Source: Citrifermentans bremense
Lineage (GTDB): Bacteria > Desulfobacterota > Desulfuromonadia > Geobacterales > Geobacteraceae
Reading direction: 5' to 3'
Length of the DNA: 64,000 bases
Assembly: GCF_014218275.1 (NCBI RefSeq)
Contig: NZ_AP023213.1
Coordinates: 868,001 to 932,000, forward strand
Shown here piece by piece: positions 10,301 to 20,028 of the stretch. How positions within the stretch are numbered: the stretch's first letter is position 1; every line of letters begins with the position of its first letter. The notes below the pieces were generated by a model. It did no database searches and had not been told where the DNA came from. It saw only the letters and a program-made list of their open reading frames with translations. A program made the position numbers and the translations under genes.

Positions 10301-10535
10301 TCGAAGGAAGGTCAAACCGGCGAGAGGAAACGTCATCTTAAGAGGGAAACGTCTTCTTGAAGAAGGAAACGTCATCTTGAAGAGGGAAATGTCATCTTGA
10401 AAAGGGAAATGTCATCTTGAAAAGGTAAAGGTTATCTTGGAAAGGGAAACGTTATCTTGGAAAGGAAAACGTCATCTTGACAGACGAAAAGTCCTTTTTA
10501 GGTACGAAACAGCATCTTCAAAGACGAAATGGGCT
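10301..10535. repeat. Array of about eleven degenerate 20-bp tandem repeats
   Basis: The period is exactly 20 bp. The consensus is close to AGGGAAACGTCATCTTGAAA: a purine-rich half followed by GTCATCTTGA. Units from 10323 to about 10482 are well conserved; the first (about 10301-10320) and the last three (10483-10535) are decayed. The period is not a multiple of three and the frames are broken, so it is not coding. No spacers separate the units, so it is not a CRISPR array. Confidence 0.9.
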
Positions 10536-10596
10536 GCTAATATTCCCGAATACCTATACGATTTGTTGGATTGCGGTACGCATCGTCCCAAACGAT

Positions 10597-10626
10597 AAAG
10601 GCCGTCCTGAAGCAGGACGGCCTTTT
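10597..10626 (-). terminator. Terminator downstream of the small conserved gene
   Basis: A 12-bp perfect stem, AAAGGCCGTCCT (10597-10608) pairing with 10614-10625, is flanked by A and T runs on both sides. It can act on either strand; the nearest gene ending towards it is the minus-strand gene at 10711. Confidence 0.75.
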
Positions 10627-10710
10627 GCCTTTATGCTTGTAGCTCCAGAAGGAGCGCCGGTCAAGCCGGCGAAATCCTCGCCTCGCTGCCGGTCCTCCCG
10701 CGGCCGTCTA

Positions 10711-10902
10711 CTACGAGAGCATCTCGCAGTCGTCCTCGGCCCAGCTGTCCAGGCTGCCGTCGGACAGTTCCACCTGGACCGTGTCCCCTTCTATGGTGCA
10801 GCCGTAGGAGAGGCCGGTCTCGCCGGTCTTCTTGTTCCTCACCTGTACCCTTTGCTCTTTTCTTTCGGTGGTGTCGCATATCTCAGAATGTGGTCCCTTC
10901 AT
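10711..10902 (-). CDS. Small conserved-looking protein of unknown function
   Basis: A 63-residue acidic protein. An excellent ribosome-binding site (AAGGAGG, six bases before the ATG) and a downstream terminator argue that it is real. The sequence (KKTGETGLSYGCTIEGDTVQVELSDGSLDSWAEDDCEM) suggests a small beta-rich fold like a KOW/SH3-type barrel, and no signal peptide is present. It contains two cysteines. The function is unknown. Confidence 0.75.
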   Translation of the reverse strand: MKGPHSEICDTTERKEQRVQVRNKKTGETGLSYGCTIEGDTVQVELSDGSLDSWAEDDCEMLS

Positions 10903-10955
10903 GACTGACCTCCTTCGTTTGGCTTAATGATAGCAGCGGGCTTTGCGATGCGCAA

Positions 10956-12545
10956 CTAGAGCACGGAGGCGATCTCCGGAGTCGTGTCGGCGCTGAACTG
11001 CTCGAAGTTCTTCCTGAACATATCCACCAGCTTCGCCGCGGCGGCGTCGTAGGCCCCCTTGTCCGTCCAGGCGTTTCTCGGGTTGAGGATGTCGCTAGGC
11101 ACTCCGGGGCAGGATTCCGGGATGCTGAGGCCGAAGTTCGGCTCGCTGCTGAAGCTGGAGCCGTCGAGTCTTCCTTCGAGAGCGGCATCCACCAGGGCGC
11201 GGGAGTAGGCGATCTTCATCCTTGCCCCTACGCCCGGGCCGCCTCCGCTCCAGCCGGTGTTGACCAGCCAGCAGCTCACCTGGCGCGAGGCAATCTTTCT
11301 CCCCAGGATCTCGGCGTAGACCGCCGGGCGCAGGGCCATGAAGGGAGCGCCGAAGCAGGCAGAGAAGGTGGCCTGGGGTTCGGTGACGCCGGCTTCGGTT
11401 CCCGCCACCTTGGCCGTGTAGCCGGAGAGGAAATGGTACATCGCCTGCTGCGGTGTCAGCCTGGCGATGGGGGGGAGCACCCCGAACGCGTCGCAGGTGA
11501 GCATGACGATATGGTTTGGGTGCCCGCCGCACCCTTCGCTGACGATGTTGGGGATATGGGTGATGGGGTAGGAAGCGCGGGTGTTCTCGGTGAAGGAGGC
11601 GTCCTCAAGGTCGATCCTGCGCGAGATGGTGTCGATGGCGACGTTCTCCAGGATGGTGCCGAACTTCCTGGTGCACTGGTAGATCTCGGGTTCGCTCTTG
11701 GGGGAGAGGTTGATCACCTTGGCGTAGCACCCCCCCTCGAAGTTGAAGACGCCGTCGTCGTCCCAGCCGTGCTCGTCGTCGCCGATGAGAAGCCGGTTCG
11801 GGGCCGCCGAGAGGGTGGTCTTGCCGGTGCCGGAGAGCCCGAAGAAGATGGCGACGTCGCCCGCCTCGCCGGCGTTGGCCGAGCAGTGCATCGACATCAC
11901 CCCCTTTTGCGGCAAAAGGTAGTTCAAGACGGTGAAGATCGACTTCTTGATCTCTCCGGCGTAGCTCGTGCCCCCTATGATCACCAGCTTGCGGGCGAAG
12001 TTGATGATGATGAAGGCCTCCGAGTTGGTGCCGTCGATCTTGGGCTGTGCGTGGAAGGCGGGGAGGTCGATCACGGTGAACTCGGTCCGGTGGCTTAGAA
12101 GCTCCTCCGGGGTTGCGCGCAGGAACATGTTGCGGGCAAAAAGCGCGTGCCAGGCGCGCTCGGTGATGATCCGGACCGGGATCCTGTGCTCGGGACTCGC
12201 CCCGGCGAAGCAGTCCTGGACGAAGAGGTCGCGTCCCTGCATGTAGCTCGTCATCTTCTTGTAGAGGTGGTCGAAGCTTTCCGGCGGGAAGGGGCGGTTC
12301 ACCTTGCCCCAGTTGATCTGGCCGCTGCTTTCCGGTTCTTCCACGATGAACTTGTCGTTGGCGGCGCGCCCGGTGTAGTGCCCGGTCTTGACGGTCAAGG
12401 CGCCCAGGTGGGAGATGAGCCCCTCGCCCCTTCTCACCACCTGCTCGTAAAGCACCGAGGTGGGGGAGGTCCAGTAGATTAAGTTCGGGTTGGTGATGCC
12501 ATGCTGCTCCAGTCCGCTTCCCCGTGTGATGTCGTTGAATCTCAC
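10956..12545 (-). CDS. pckA: Phosphoenolpyruvate carboxykinase, ATP-dependent
   Basis: It interconverts oxaloacetate plus ATP with PEP plus CO2 plus ADP, at the entry to gluconeogenesis. The chosen start is a GTG at 12545 with a GGGGG box before it, giving 529 residues, close to the usual 530-540 of the ATP-type family. The frame continues upstream without a good start. The kinase P-loop GLSGTGKTTL is near residue 240, followed by IGDDEHGW, the metal/nucleotide motif of this family; RIPVRIITERAWHALF is also typical. It lies directly downstream of pckG on the same strand, but a terminator separates them. Confidence 0.95.
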   Translation of the reverse strand: MRFNDITRGSGLEQHGITNPNLIYWTSPTSVLYEQVVRRGEGLISHLGALTVKTGHYTGRAANDKFIVEEPESSGQINWGKVNRPFPPESFDHLYKKMTSYMQGRDLFVQDCFAGASPEHRIPVRIITERAWHALFARNMFLRATPEELLSHRTEFTVIDLPAFHAQPKIDGTNSEAFIIINFARKLVIIGGTSYAGEIKKSIFTVLNYLLPQKGVMSMHCSANAGEAGDVAIFFGLSGTGKTTLSAAPNRLLIGDDEHGWDDDGVFNFEGGCYAKVINLSPKSEPEIYQCTRKFGTILENVAIDTISRRIDLEDASFTENTRASYPITHIPNIVSEGCGGHPNHIVMLTCDAFGVLPPIARLTPQQAMYHFLSGYTAKVAGTEAGVTEPQATFSACFGAPFMALRPAVYAEILGRKIASRQVSCWLVNTGWSGGGPGVGARMKIAYSRALVDAALEGRLDGSSFSSEPNFGLSIPESCPGVPSDILNPRNAWTDKGAYDAAAAKLVDMFRKNFEQFSADTTPEIASVL

Positions 12546-12629
12546 GGCGCCCCCCTTTTCGTTCTCATTGGATGTGCAACAGGCTAAAAGATAGCAGGGG
12601 CGGGTCTCTTTGCAACCGGCGCGGCAAAG

Positions 12630-12665
12630 CAAAAGGGCCCCGGTGGTTAAGACCGGGGCCCCAGC
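12630..12665 (-). terminator. Terminator after pckG
   Basis: A 10-bp GC stem (GGGCCCCGGT at 12635-12644 pairing with 12652-12661). On the minus strand it is followed by TTTTGCTTTG. It separates pckG from pckA, so the two are probably transcribed independently. Confidence 0.8.
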
Positions 12666-12692
12666 TTGTTTCATTTGATGTTCACTTCTTTT

Positions 12693-14549
12693 TTAGTCGT
12701 TGAACCCTTCTGCGGACATCGGGTTGAACTGCTCCCAATGCTCCGGCGAGCGCCACAGGCCCGAGAGGATCATCTCACGGATGTGGAGGAACTCTTTGGG
12801 GAGACGGTCGTACATCTTCACGAACAGCTCCTCGTGGGAGAGGATCTCTTCCTTCCAGACGTCGCGGTCGATGGACATGAGCTCCTGGTACTGCTCGCGG
12901 CTCACGGAGTCGAGGCCGGTCCAGTCGATGTCCTCGTAGCGCGGCATCCATCCCAGCGGGCTCTCCACGGAAGCCCCGCGGCCGTTGGCGCGGTCGGCGA
13001 TCCACTTCAGGATGCGCATGTTGTCGCCGAAGCCCGGCCAGAGGAACTTGCCGTTGGCGTCCTTTCTGAACCAGTTGACCGAGAAGATGCGCGGCGGGTT
13101 CGGAGTGGTGCGCCCAACCTGCAGCCAGTGGTTGAAGTAATCGGCCACGTGGTAGCCGGTGAAGGGGAGCATCGCGAACGGGTCGCGGCGCACGTTGCCG
13201 ATGGCGCCGACCGCAGCCGCGGTGGTCTCGCTCCCCATTGTGGCCGCGAGGTAGACGCCGTAGCTCCAGTTGAAGGACTGGTACACCAGCGGGATCACGT
13301 TGTTGCGGCGGCCGCCGAAGACAAAGGCCTTCATCGGCACCCCTTTGGGGTCTTCCCAGGCCGGGTCGATGGAGGGGCACTGGCTGGCCGGGGAGGTGAA
13401 GCGGGAGTTCGGGTGCGCCGCGTTCCTGCCGCAACCCGGGGTCCACTCGTTCCCCTGCCAGTCGGTCAGCTTCGCCGGGGCCTCGTCGGTCATCCCCTCC
13501 CACCAGACGTCGCCGTCCGGGGTGAGCGCCACGTTGGTGAAGATGGTGTTCTTGGCGCAGGAGTGCATGGCGTTGGGGTTGGACTTGAACGAGGTGCCGG
13601 GGGCCACGCCGAAGAAGCCCGCTTCCGGGTTGATGGCGTAGAGCTGGCCGTCGGCGCCGGGCTTGATCCAGGCGATGTCGTCGCCCACGGTGGAAACCTT
13701 CCAGCCGCTGTTCTTGAAGTGGTCGGGCGGGACCAGCATGGAGAGGTTGGTCTTGCCGCAGGCGCTCGGGAAGGCGGCGCCGAGGTAAGTCTTCTCACCT
13801 TCCGGGTTCTCGATGCCGAGGATCAGCATGTGCTCGGCCAGCCACCCCTCGTCCTTGGCGATCTTGGAAGCGATGCGAAGCGCCAGGCACTTCTTGCCCA
13901 GAAGGGCGTTGCCGCCGTAGCCGGAGCCGAAGGACCAGATGGAACGCTCCTCGGGGAAGTGGACGATGTACTTCTCCTTGTTGCAGGGCCAGGGCACGTC
14001 CTTCTGACCCGCTGCGAGCGGCGCGCCGACCGAGTGCAGGCAGGGGACGAACTCGCCGTTCTCGCCCAGGATGTCGACGACCTTTTTCCCCATGCGAGTC
14101 ATGATCTTCATGTTCACGGCAACGTAAGCGGAGTCGGAGATCTCGACGCCGATCTTGGCGATGTTGGAGCCCAAGGGGCCCATGCTGAAGGGGATGACGT
14201 ACATGGTGCGACCCTTCATGCAGCCGGTGAAGAGCCCGGTGAGGGTTTTCTTCATCTCTTTGGGGGGCATCCAGTTGTTGGTCGGCCCCGCGTCCTGCTT
14301 GGCGAGGCTGCAGATGAAGGTGCGGTCCTCGACGCGGGCGACGTCGCCCGGATCGGAGCAGGCGAGGTAGCTGTTGGGTCGCTTCTCGGGGTTCAGCTTA
14401 CGGAAGGTGCCGCCTTTGACCAGCAGTTCGCACAGGCTGTTGTACTCCTCCTCGCTCCCGTCGCACCAGTGGATGCTGTCGGGCTGGCACATCTCTGCTA
14501 CTTCCTTGACCCAGGCGAGCAGCTGCTTGTTCTTAACCTCGTAACTCAT
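12693..14549 (-). CDS. pckG: Phosphoenolpyruvate carboxykinase, GTP-dependent
   Basis: It catalyses oxaloacetate plus GTP to PEP plus CO2 plus GDP. The start at 14549 ([10 protein letters not shown]) has AAAGGAGGG seven bases upstream and gives 618 residues, normal for the GTP-type family; a longer frame to 14636 lacks a good site. Family marks include [13 protein letters not shown] near residue 263 (P-loop with the catalytic Cys) and [23 protein letters not shown]. The GTP-type and ATP-type enzymes are distant relatives, so having both next to each other means two independent routes between the C4 and C3 pools. Confidence 0.96.
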   Translation of the reverse strand: MSYEVKNKQLLAWVKEVAEMCQPDSIHWCDGSEEEYNSLCELLVKGGTFRKLNPEKRPNSYLACSDPGDVARVEDRTFICSLAKQDAGPTNNWMPPKEMKKTLTGLFTGCMKGRTMYVIPFSMGPLGSNIAKIGVEISDSAYVAVNMKIMTRMGKKVVDILGENGEFVPCLHSVGAPLAAGQKDVPWPCNKEKYIVHFPEERSIWSFGSGYGGNALLGKKCLALRIASKIAKDEGWLAEHMLILGIENPEGEKTYLGAAFPSACGKTNLSMLVPPDHFKNSGWKVSTVGDDIAWIKPGADGQLYAINPEAGFFGVAPGTSFKSNPNAMHSCAKNTIFTNVALTPDGDVWWEGMTDEAPAKLTDWQGNEWTPGCGRNAAHPNSRFTSPASQCPSIDPAWEDPKGVPMKAFVFGGRRNNVIPLVYQSFNWSYGVYLAATMGSETTAAAVGAIGNVRRDPFAMLPFTGYHVADYFNHWLQVGRTTPNPPRIFSVNWFRKDANGKFLWPGFGDNMRILKWIADRANGRGASVESPLGWMPRYEDIDWTGLDSVSREQYQELMSIDRDVWKEEILSHEELFVKMYDRLPKEFLHIREMILSGLWRSPEHWEQFNPMSAEGFND

Positions 14550-15012
14550 TTTTACTCCCTCCTTTGGGTATGACTCAATCACATGCTTGGAAGAGACTGC
14601 GGTCTGCGTGGTGCTGCCGATTTCCATCGTTTCCATTGGCTGCCCTCCTCTGCCGTAATCCGGCAGGAAGACCGAAAGGAGACGGAACGGGATCCCTCTC
14701 GCCGGGTCCGCTGCTGATTCCGGTCTTCGGCTAGTGTTTCGATGACGGGAAATGGGGATGACACAGTTACGTGGGATTTTTTGAACGTCGCGTGCGGGTA
14801 TTGGGAAGTGAGGCCCTCGCCCTTTATGACGATTCGCTCTCTGAGATCGTGGTGCGGCTTCTGTTACTGTCTCTTTGGTTGCCCCTGAGAGACCTGCACC
14901 TTCTTGATGTCATGGAACGACGGTTCTGTCCCCTCTCTGAGCCAAATTTTAATTATTGCAAAATAACACAACGGGTTTCAAAATCAAGTTTAAATTGCAG
15001 CTTGCGCCGGAA
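14550..15012. other. Intergenic region upstream of pckG, no gene seen
   Basis: This is the 5' region of pckG. The 81-codon frame at 14771-15016 has no ribosome-binding site and no protein-like features. I see no riboswitch or repeat. An AT-rich stretch at 14945-15000 precedes the rubredoxin promoter. Confidence 0.5.
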
Positions 15013-15040
15013 TTGACACGCTGTCTTCGTCTGTTAGACT
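15013..15040 (+). promoter_or_regulatory. Sigma-70 promoter of the rubredoxin gene
   Basis: TTGACA at 15013-15018, a 16-bp spacer and TAGACT at 15035-15040. The -35 is perfect. The leader would be about 170 bases long. Confidence 0.5.
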
Positions 15041-15216
15041 AATGCCGGACTTGCCGCGGCGGCGCTGTCAGTGGCGTTTTTCTTGACCCAGTGGGCTGCG
15101 GCCGCTGAAAAAGTTCACCCAGATTGCGAGGCGCTTTTTACCGGCCGCGCTCAACGGCGGCGAGCCTGCCCTTAAGCCGCGGGACGACAGGACGCACCAA
15201 AACTAGGGGGTATTAC

Positions 15217-15375
15217 ATGGAGCCTTACATCTGCACCGTCTGCCAATACGTCTACGACCCTTATCTCGGCGACCCCGACAACGGGGTGCCCCCGGGAACG
15301 CCGTTTGCCGACCTGCCGGCCGACTGGGTCTGCCCCGTCTGCGGGGTGGGCAAGGAGGCCTTCGAGCCGGAGTAG
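15217..15375 (+). CDS. Rubredoxin
   Basis: A 52-residue one-iron electron carrier. The two CxxC knuckles that bind Fe(S-Cys)4 are CTVC (residues 6-9) and CPVC (residues 38-41, followed by GVGK). The conserved DWVCPVCG segment and the acidic surface are typical. The ATG at 15217 follows AGGGGG; an upstream in-frame start at 15124 would add a basic extension not found in this family. In anaerobes rubredoxin passes electrons to oxygen- or superoxide-detoxifying enzymes. No such partner is adjacent. Confidence 0.95.
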   Translation: MEPYICTVCQYVYDPYLGDPDNGVPPGTPFADLPADWVCPVCGVGKEAFEPE

Positions 15376-15384
15376 CCGCAAAAA

Positions 15385-15420
15385 GGGGGGGAGCCAGACA
15401 GCTCCCCCCCTCGTCGTTTT
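15385..15420. terminator. Bidirectional terminator between rubredoxin and aminotransferase
   Basis: GGGGGGAGC (15385-15393) pairs with GCTCCCCCC (15401-15409), preceded by an A run and followed by TCGTCGTTTT. It lies between two convergent genes. Confidence 0.75.
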
Positions 15421-16489
15421 AGAGACCCTGCAGGATCCCCTCCATCTCGGTTGTGATTTCCTTGAGATTTTCCAACTGCATGTCGCCCATGTGGGCCACC
15501 CGGAAGGTCTTCCCCTTGATCTTGCCGTAGCCGTCGTCGAAGGCGAAGCCGCGCTCTCCCAACTGCTTCTTCAAAAGGCCCAGGTCCACGCCGCGGTCGT
15601 TCGAGGCGCAGGTGAGGGTGACCGAGCGGTACCCTTCCGCCGGGAAGAGGCCGAAGCCGTGCTCCTGCACCCAGGCCCGCATGAACTGCGCCATCTGCGC
15701 GTGGCGCTCCCATCTCTTCTCCAGCCCCTCGGCGAAGATGCGCTCCAGCTGCAGGTCCATGGCGTAGATGAGCGAGATGCAGGGGGTGGACGGGGTGTTG
15801 TTCTTCTCGTCCGCCGCCAGGAACTCGAGGAAGTCGAAGTAGTAGCCGCGCCCGGGGACCCCCTTGGCGCGCTCCAGCGCCTTTTCGCTGGCGGTGAAGA
15901 CGGCAAGGCCCGGGGGAAGGGCGAAGGCCTTCTGGACGCCGAAGACGCAGCAGTCGATTCCCAGCTCGTCCACGGGGAGCTTAAGCGCGCTCATCGAGGA
16001 TACGGTGTCGATGATGGAGACCACGTCCGGGTACTTCTTGAGTACCTGGGCGATCTCGGGGAGCGGAGACATGACCCCGGTCGAGGTCTCGTTGTGGATC
16101 AGGGTGATGGCGTCGTACTTGCCGGTGGCAAGCGCCGAGTCGACGAGTTCGGGGGTGATCGGCTCGCCCCAGGCGACCTTGAATGCGTCCGCCTCCTTGC
16201 CGCAGGCAAGCGTCACGTTGTGCCACTTGTCGGAAAAGGCGCCGTTGCAGAAGTTGGCGCAGCGCTTGCCCACCAGGTTTCTGACCGCACCTTCCATGGC
16301 CCCGAAGGCGCTGGAGGTGGAGAGGAAAACACGCTCCTTGGTGAACATCAGCTGCTTCAGCTTGTCCGTCACGCCCTTGTGCAGTTGCGCGTACTCCGGC
16401 ATGCGGTGGCCGATCATCGGCGTACCCATGGCCCTAAGTATCTCCGGGCTGACCTCGATCGGCCCCGGGATGAACAGCTTCTTGTGCAT
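15419..16489 (-). CDS. Class V aminotransferase (serine-pyruvate / alanine-glyoxylate type)
   Basis: A 356-residue PLP enzyme starting at the ATG at 16489 (MHKKLFIPGPIEVSPEILRA) with GGAG eight bases upstream. The frame is open further upstream but without a site. The family N-terminus PGP-x-EV and the HNETSTGV motif (near 150) are present. The Schiff-base lysine is probably in FGVQKAFALPPGLA (near 200). Family members transfer amino groups between serine or alanine and glyoxylate, pyruvate or hydroxypyruvate; the substrate cannot be read from the sequence. It stands alone with its own promoter and terminator. Confidence 0.85.
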   Translation of the reverse strand: MHKKLFIPGPIEVSPEILRAMGTPMIGHRMPEYAQLHKGVTDKLKQLMFTKERVFLSTSSAFGAMEGAVRNLVGKRCANFCNGAFSDKWHNVTLACGKEADAFKVAWGEPITPELVDSALATGKYDAITLIHNETSTGVMSPLPEIAQVLKKYPDVVSIIDTVSSMSALKLPVDELGIDCCVFGVQKAFALPPGLAVFTASEKALERAKGVPGRGYYFDFLEFLAADEKNNTPSTPCISLIYAMDLQLERIFAEGLEKRWERHAQMAQFMRAWVQEHGFGLFPAEGYRSVTLTCASNDRGVDLGLLKKQLGERGFAFDDGYGKIKGKTFRVAHMGDMQLENLKEITTEMEGILQGL

Positions 16490-16607
16490 GGTCGCTCCGT
16501 TTTTTGTCGCGTTTGATTTATCTGGGTCGGCAGCTCGGGCGTCGTTGGTGGGAGAGGAGGTGCGGCGCCGCTCGGGCCGGGCATATGCCTGTTGCCGGCG
16601 GAGCGCC

Positions 16608-16636
16608 AACGTATCAGATGACGAGGCCAATGTCAA
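16608..16636 (-). promoter_or_regulatory. Sigma-70 promoter of the aminotransferase gene
   Basis: On the minus strand: TTGACA (16636-16631), a 17-bp spacer and TACGTT (16613-16608), about 120 bases upstream of the start codon. Confidence 0.5.
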
Positions 16637-16837
16637 TTGCGTCAATCGGGTTTTGCTGCGGGGGGGCTGGCGCAGGGGGGGGACGGGGCGAGGGGGGTGG
16701 ACGTTTTGTATCCGCTGGTAACTGTTGCTTATTCTCCTGCAAAATGTTACAGATAGCGGTTAGCTGTCAAATACATTAAAAAGGAAAGCTGCGCCTTTTA
16801 ACCTGGTTTAGCCGGGCGCCTTTCCCGCCGGAACGAA

Positions 16838-18160
16838 ATGAAACCAATTATTGCCATCGTCGGGCGTCCCAACGTCGGGAAGTCCACCCTCTTCAACAGG
16901 CTGGTCGGGCGCCGCAAGGCGATGGTCGACGATATGCCCGGGGTCACCCGGGACCGAAACTACGCCGAGGTGAACCGCTTCGACATCCCCTTCATCCTGG
17001 TGGATACCGGCGGCTTCGAGCCGGAGACCTCGGACAGGCTCTTGCAGCAGATGAGGGAGCAGTCCCGCTTCGCCATGGACGAGGCGGACCTGATCCTCTT
17101 CGTCATGGACGCGCGCGGGGGGCTGACCCCTGCCGACCGCGACGTGGTTGACATGCTTCGGCGCATCAACAAGCCGGTCTTCTACATCATCAACAAGGTG
17201 GACGGCGAGAAGCAGGAGGCCGAGGCGGGGGACTTCTACTCCCTCGGGGTCGATCACATCCACACCATCTCCGCCGAGCACAACCGCGGCGTCGGCGACC
17301 TGATGGACGAGGTGCTGGCCGCCCTCCCCTACAACAGGGAGAAGGAGCCGGAAGAGGAGATCACGAAGATCGCGGTGGTAGGGCGCCCGAACGTCGGCAA
17401 GTCCACCTTGGTGAACCGGCTTTTGGGGTACGAGCGCGTGGTGGCGAACCCGACCGCAGGGACCACGAGGGACGCGGTCGACACCCGCTTCACGGTGAAC
17501 AAGAAACCCTACCTGCTGATAGACACGGCGGGGATCCGCAGGAAGGGGAAGACGGTCCAGAAGGTGGAGAAGTATTCGGTCATGGACGCCTTGCGCTCCA
17601 TCGAGCGCGCCGACGTGGTCCTCATCGTGCTGAACGCGGAGGAAGGGGTCACCGAGCAGGACTCGAAGATCGCCGGATACGCCTACGAGGCGGGTCGCGC
17701 CTGCATCTTCGTGGTGAACAAGTGGGACGCGCTGGAAAAGGACAACTCCAGCATCGCCAAGTTCACCGAGGAGATCCGGCGCAACTTCAAGTACCTCCCC
17801 TTCGCGCCGATCCTCTTCGTCTCGGCGCAAACCGGGCAGCGCACCGGCAAGATCATCGCCGAAGTGGACCAGGTGATGGAGCAGTACTGCAAGCGCGTCA
17901 CCACCGGCGAGCTGAACCGGGTCTTCACTCAGGCGGTGGACGAGAACCACGCGCCCCTTTCCGCGGGGAGGCGGGTGAAGTTCTACTACGCGACCCAGGT
18001 GGCGGTGAAGCCCCCCTCTTTCGTCGTGTTCACCAACTGCCCGGAGGGGATCCACTTCTCCTATGAGCGCTACATAATGAACCGGTTCAGGGAGGCCTTC
18101 GGCTTCAACGGCACTCCTCTGAAGCTGATTTTCCGCGGCAGGGACAAGAAAGACGCCTAA
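16838..18160 (+). CDS. der: Ribosome-assembly GTPase Der (EngA)
   Basis: An essential GTPase with two tandem G domains that helps mature the 50S subunit. At 440 residues it has the usual length. The first G domain has GRPNVGKST (9-17), DTGG and NKVD; the second has GRPNVGKST near 184, [10 protein letters not shown] and NKWD. A C-terminal KH-like domain follows (about 350-440). Each G domain is complete. It precedes the chemosensory operon by 77 bp but is functionally unrelated to it. Confidence 0.97.
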   Translation: MKPIIAIVGRPNVGKSTLFNRLVGRRKAMVDDMPGVTRDRNYAEVNRFDIPFILVDTGGFEPETSDRLLQQMREQSRFAMDEADLILFVMDARGGLTPADRDVVDMLRRINKPVFYIINKVDGEKQEAEAGDFYSLGVDHIHTISAEHNRGVGDLMDEVLAALPYNREKEPEEEITKIAVVGRPNVGKSTLVNRLLGYERVVANPTAGTTRDAVDTRFTVNKKPYLLIDTAGIRRKGKTVQKVEKYSVMDALRSIERADVVLIVLNAEEGVTEQDSKIAGYAYEAGRACIFVVNKWDALEKDNSSIAKFTEEIRRNFKYLPFAPILFVSAQTGQRTGKIIAEVDQVMEQYCKRVTTGELNRVFTQAVDENHAPLSAGRRVKFYYATQVAVKPPSFVVFTNCPEGIHFSYERYIMNRFREAFGFNGTPLKLIFRGRDKKDA

Positions 18161-18237
18161 ATCATTCTTTACTTGCCCGAAACGATGGTTTAGTATATGC
18201 CAATTTTTAACCCACCCCCCATGAGAGAGCGGCATCC

Positions 18238-20028
18238 ATGAGTCTTGTCGGCAATTTGGAAGATCTCGGGCTTGGTGAGATCCTGCAGATCGTCAGCCTC
18301 AGCAGGAGATCCGGCGTGCTCTCCCTCGAAAGCCGGGGGAGGGAGGCGCGGGTTATCTTCAGAAACGGGCAGGTGATCCGCGCCACCTCGACCACCTTCC
18401 AGCAAAACCTGGGGGAAGTGCTGATCCAGCAGGGGGTCATCGACCTCGCGATCCTGAAGCGCGCCCTCAGCATCCAGGCGGACGAGGGTTACTCCCAGCT
18501 TCTGGGCGGCATCATGATCGACCGCTTCGGGGTGAGCGCCGACGCCATCGAAGCCGTGGTCAGGGAGCAGATCGAGAACGTGGTCTACTCCCTGTTCGCC
18601 TGGGCCGAGGGAACCTTCGAGTTCGAGCTGCAGGAGGTGAACGAGGCGGACAACGCCAGGCTCGACCCCGTGCAGTTCATGCTGAAACAGGGGTTGAACC
18701 CGCAGTACCTGGCCATGGAAGGCTCCCGCATCATCGACGAACAGCGCCACCGCGGCGAGTCGGGGGAAGAGTGGGAGGCGCCGGCCGCGCCCGAGGAGAC
18801 CCTCGACCTAGCCTTCGACCTGCTGCAGGAACCCTTCGCCGCCTCCGCAGCGCCGATTCCCACGCACAATCCTTCCTTCCAGCAACCAGAAGAGCATCAA
18901 GAGACGCAGCCTCAGCCGGTGGACCCTGCAGACGGCGCCCAAGCGCCCGCCGGTGACTTCGAGGACTCGGAGCCTGCCGAGGCGGAACAGGCGAAACACC
19001 TGGTCCTTGTGGATGACGATCCTGAGACTTTGGCCGCGCTAGCCACGTTGCTGGAGCGGCAGGGGTACCGCGTCGACGCCATGGAGAAGAGCGAGGACGC
19101 CCTGATCCGCGTCGACACCCTCTTCCGCGAAGGGGTGCAGCCGACAGTGGTGGTCGACCTGATCATGCCGAGGATGGACGGCACCGGGATACTCGGGGGG
19201 CTCGAGCTGATGGAGCTTGTGCGCAACAACTTCCCGGAGATACCGCTTCTGGGCCTTTCCGACTTCCAAAACGACGAGGCGCAGAAAAAGCTGCGCAGCA
19301 TGGGGATCCCCATCCTCATCAAGCCGCTCAAGGGGGAGCTCGAGGAAGCACTGGACCTCTTCGCGCCGAGGCTTTTGAAGGCTTTGGCGAACCTGTGCGC
19401 CGTGGAGGAAATCGGCTTCAGCAGCGTCAACATAGGCGACGAGCTGCGGCTCGAAATGGGGGAAGAACCTGCGCTCGCTGCGCCGCATGGAAACCAGAGC
19501 ACCGGGATCTCGCAGCTGCGCGGGATGCTGGAGGAGTTGAACAACCCGCAGCTGGGCGGCGGCATCATCCTGTTGGTGCTCCGTTTCGCAGCCGAGTTCG
19601 TGAACCGCGCCGTGGTGCTGCTGGTCAAAAAGGAATCAGTGCAGGGACTTGGGCAATTCGGCCTTCAGGACAAGGATGGAAGTGCCGATTACAGGATCAG
19701 GAATCTCAGCATACCCAAGGGAGAGCCTTCTCTTTTCACCGAGGTGCTGGAAACCCGGTTCCCCGTGAAGGGGGAGGTGGAGCCCTGCCACTGGAGCGAG
19801 CACTTCCTGGAACAGCTGGGCGGAGGGCGGCCGGCCGAGGTCTTCGTGGGGCCGATAGTGAGCGAGGGGAAGGTGGTAGCCGTGCTCTACGGCGACAACC
19901 TCCCGGAGGAGAAGCCGATAGGTGACACTGATTCGCTGGAGATATTCCTGAGCCAGGCCGGCATAGCGATGGAGAAAGCCCTCTTGCAGCGCAGGCTGCA
20001 GGACCAGGTACGGGGAGAATTTACGTGA
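18238..20028 (+). CDS. DUF4388-type protein with internal receiver domain and C-terminal GAF-like region
   Basis: At 596 residues this is the first gene of the chemosensory cluster. Residues 1-150 match the DUF4388/PatA N-terminal type (MSLVGNLEDLGLGEILQIVS; GVLSLES; GQVIRATS). A Pro/Glu/Gln-rich linker (about 190-250) leads to a receiver (about 255-385) with VDDD near its start, the phosphoacceptor in VVVDLIMPRMDG and the lysine in LIKPLK. The end (about 450-596) looks like a GAF-type sensor (FVGPIVSEGKVVAVLYGDN). Its GTGA overlap with the next gene indicates translational coupling. It probably works as a regulator or adaptor of the pathway; the ligand is unknown. Confidence 0.85.
   Translation: MSLVGNLEDLGLGEILQIVSLSRRSGVLSLESRGREARVIFRNGQVIRATSTTFQQNLGEVLIQQGVIDLAILKRALSIQADEGYSQLLGGIMIDRFGVSADAIEAVVREQIENVVYSLFAWAEGTFEFELQEVNEADNARLDPVQFMLKQGLNPQYLAMEGSRIIDEQRHRGESGEEWEAPAAPEETLDLAFDLLQEPFAASAAPIPTHNPSFQQPEEHQETQPQPVDPADGAQAPAGDFEDSEPAEAEQAKHLVLVDDDPETLAALATLLERQGYRVDAMEKSEDALIRVDTLFREGVQPTVVVDLIMPRMDGTGILGGLELMELVRNNFPEIPLLGLSDFQNDEAQKKLRSMGIPILIKPLKGELEEALDLFAPRLLKALANLCAVEEIGFSSVNIGDELRLEMGEEPALAAPHGNQSTGISQLRGMLEELNNPQLGGGIILLVLRFAAEFVNRAVVLLVKKESVQGLGQFGLQDKDGSADYRIRNLSIPKGEPSLFTEVLETRFPVKGEVEPCHWSEHFLEQLGGGRPAEVFVGPIVSEGKVVAVLYGDNLPEEKPIGDTDSLEIFLSQAGIAMEKALLQRRLQDQVRGEFT

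Larger units (their letters stand above)
10152..10710. other. Non-coding stretch holding a tandem-repeat array and a terminator
   Basis: No supported gene. The interval holds the 20-bp tandem array (about 10301-10535) and a terminator hairpin at 10597-10626, described separately. The reading frame at 10477-10908 (+) runs through both the terminator and the opposite-strand small gene and is taken as spurious. Confidence 0.7.

Noticed and set aside
10301..10535. Tandem repeats as a CRISPR array
   Set aside because: Units directly abut with no unique spacers, repeats are only 20 bp and degenerate, and no cas gene is present.
12666..14573. 635-codon frame on the + strand opposite pckG
   Set aside because: Antisense shadow of a clear PEP carboxykinase. 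Long opposite-strand frames are common in GC-rich genes; its product has no recognisable motif.
14771..15016. 81-codon frame between pckG and rubredoxin
   Set aside because: It overlaps the AT-rich promoter region and has no ribosome-binding site.
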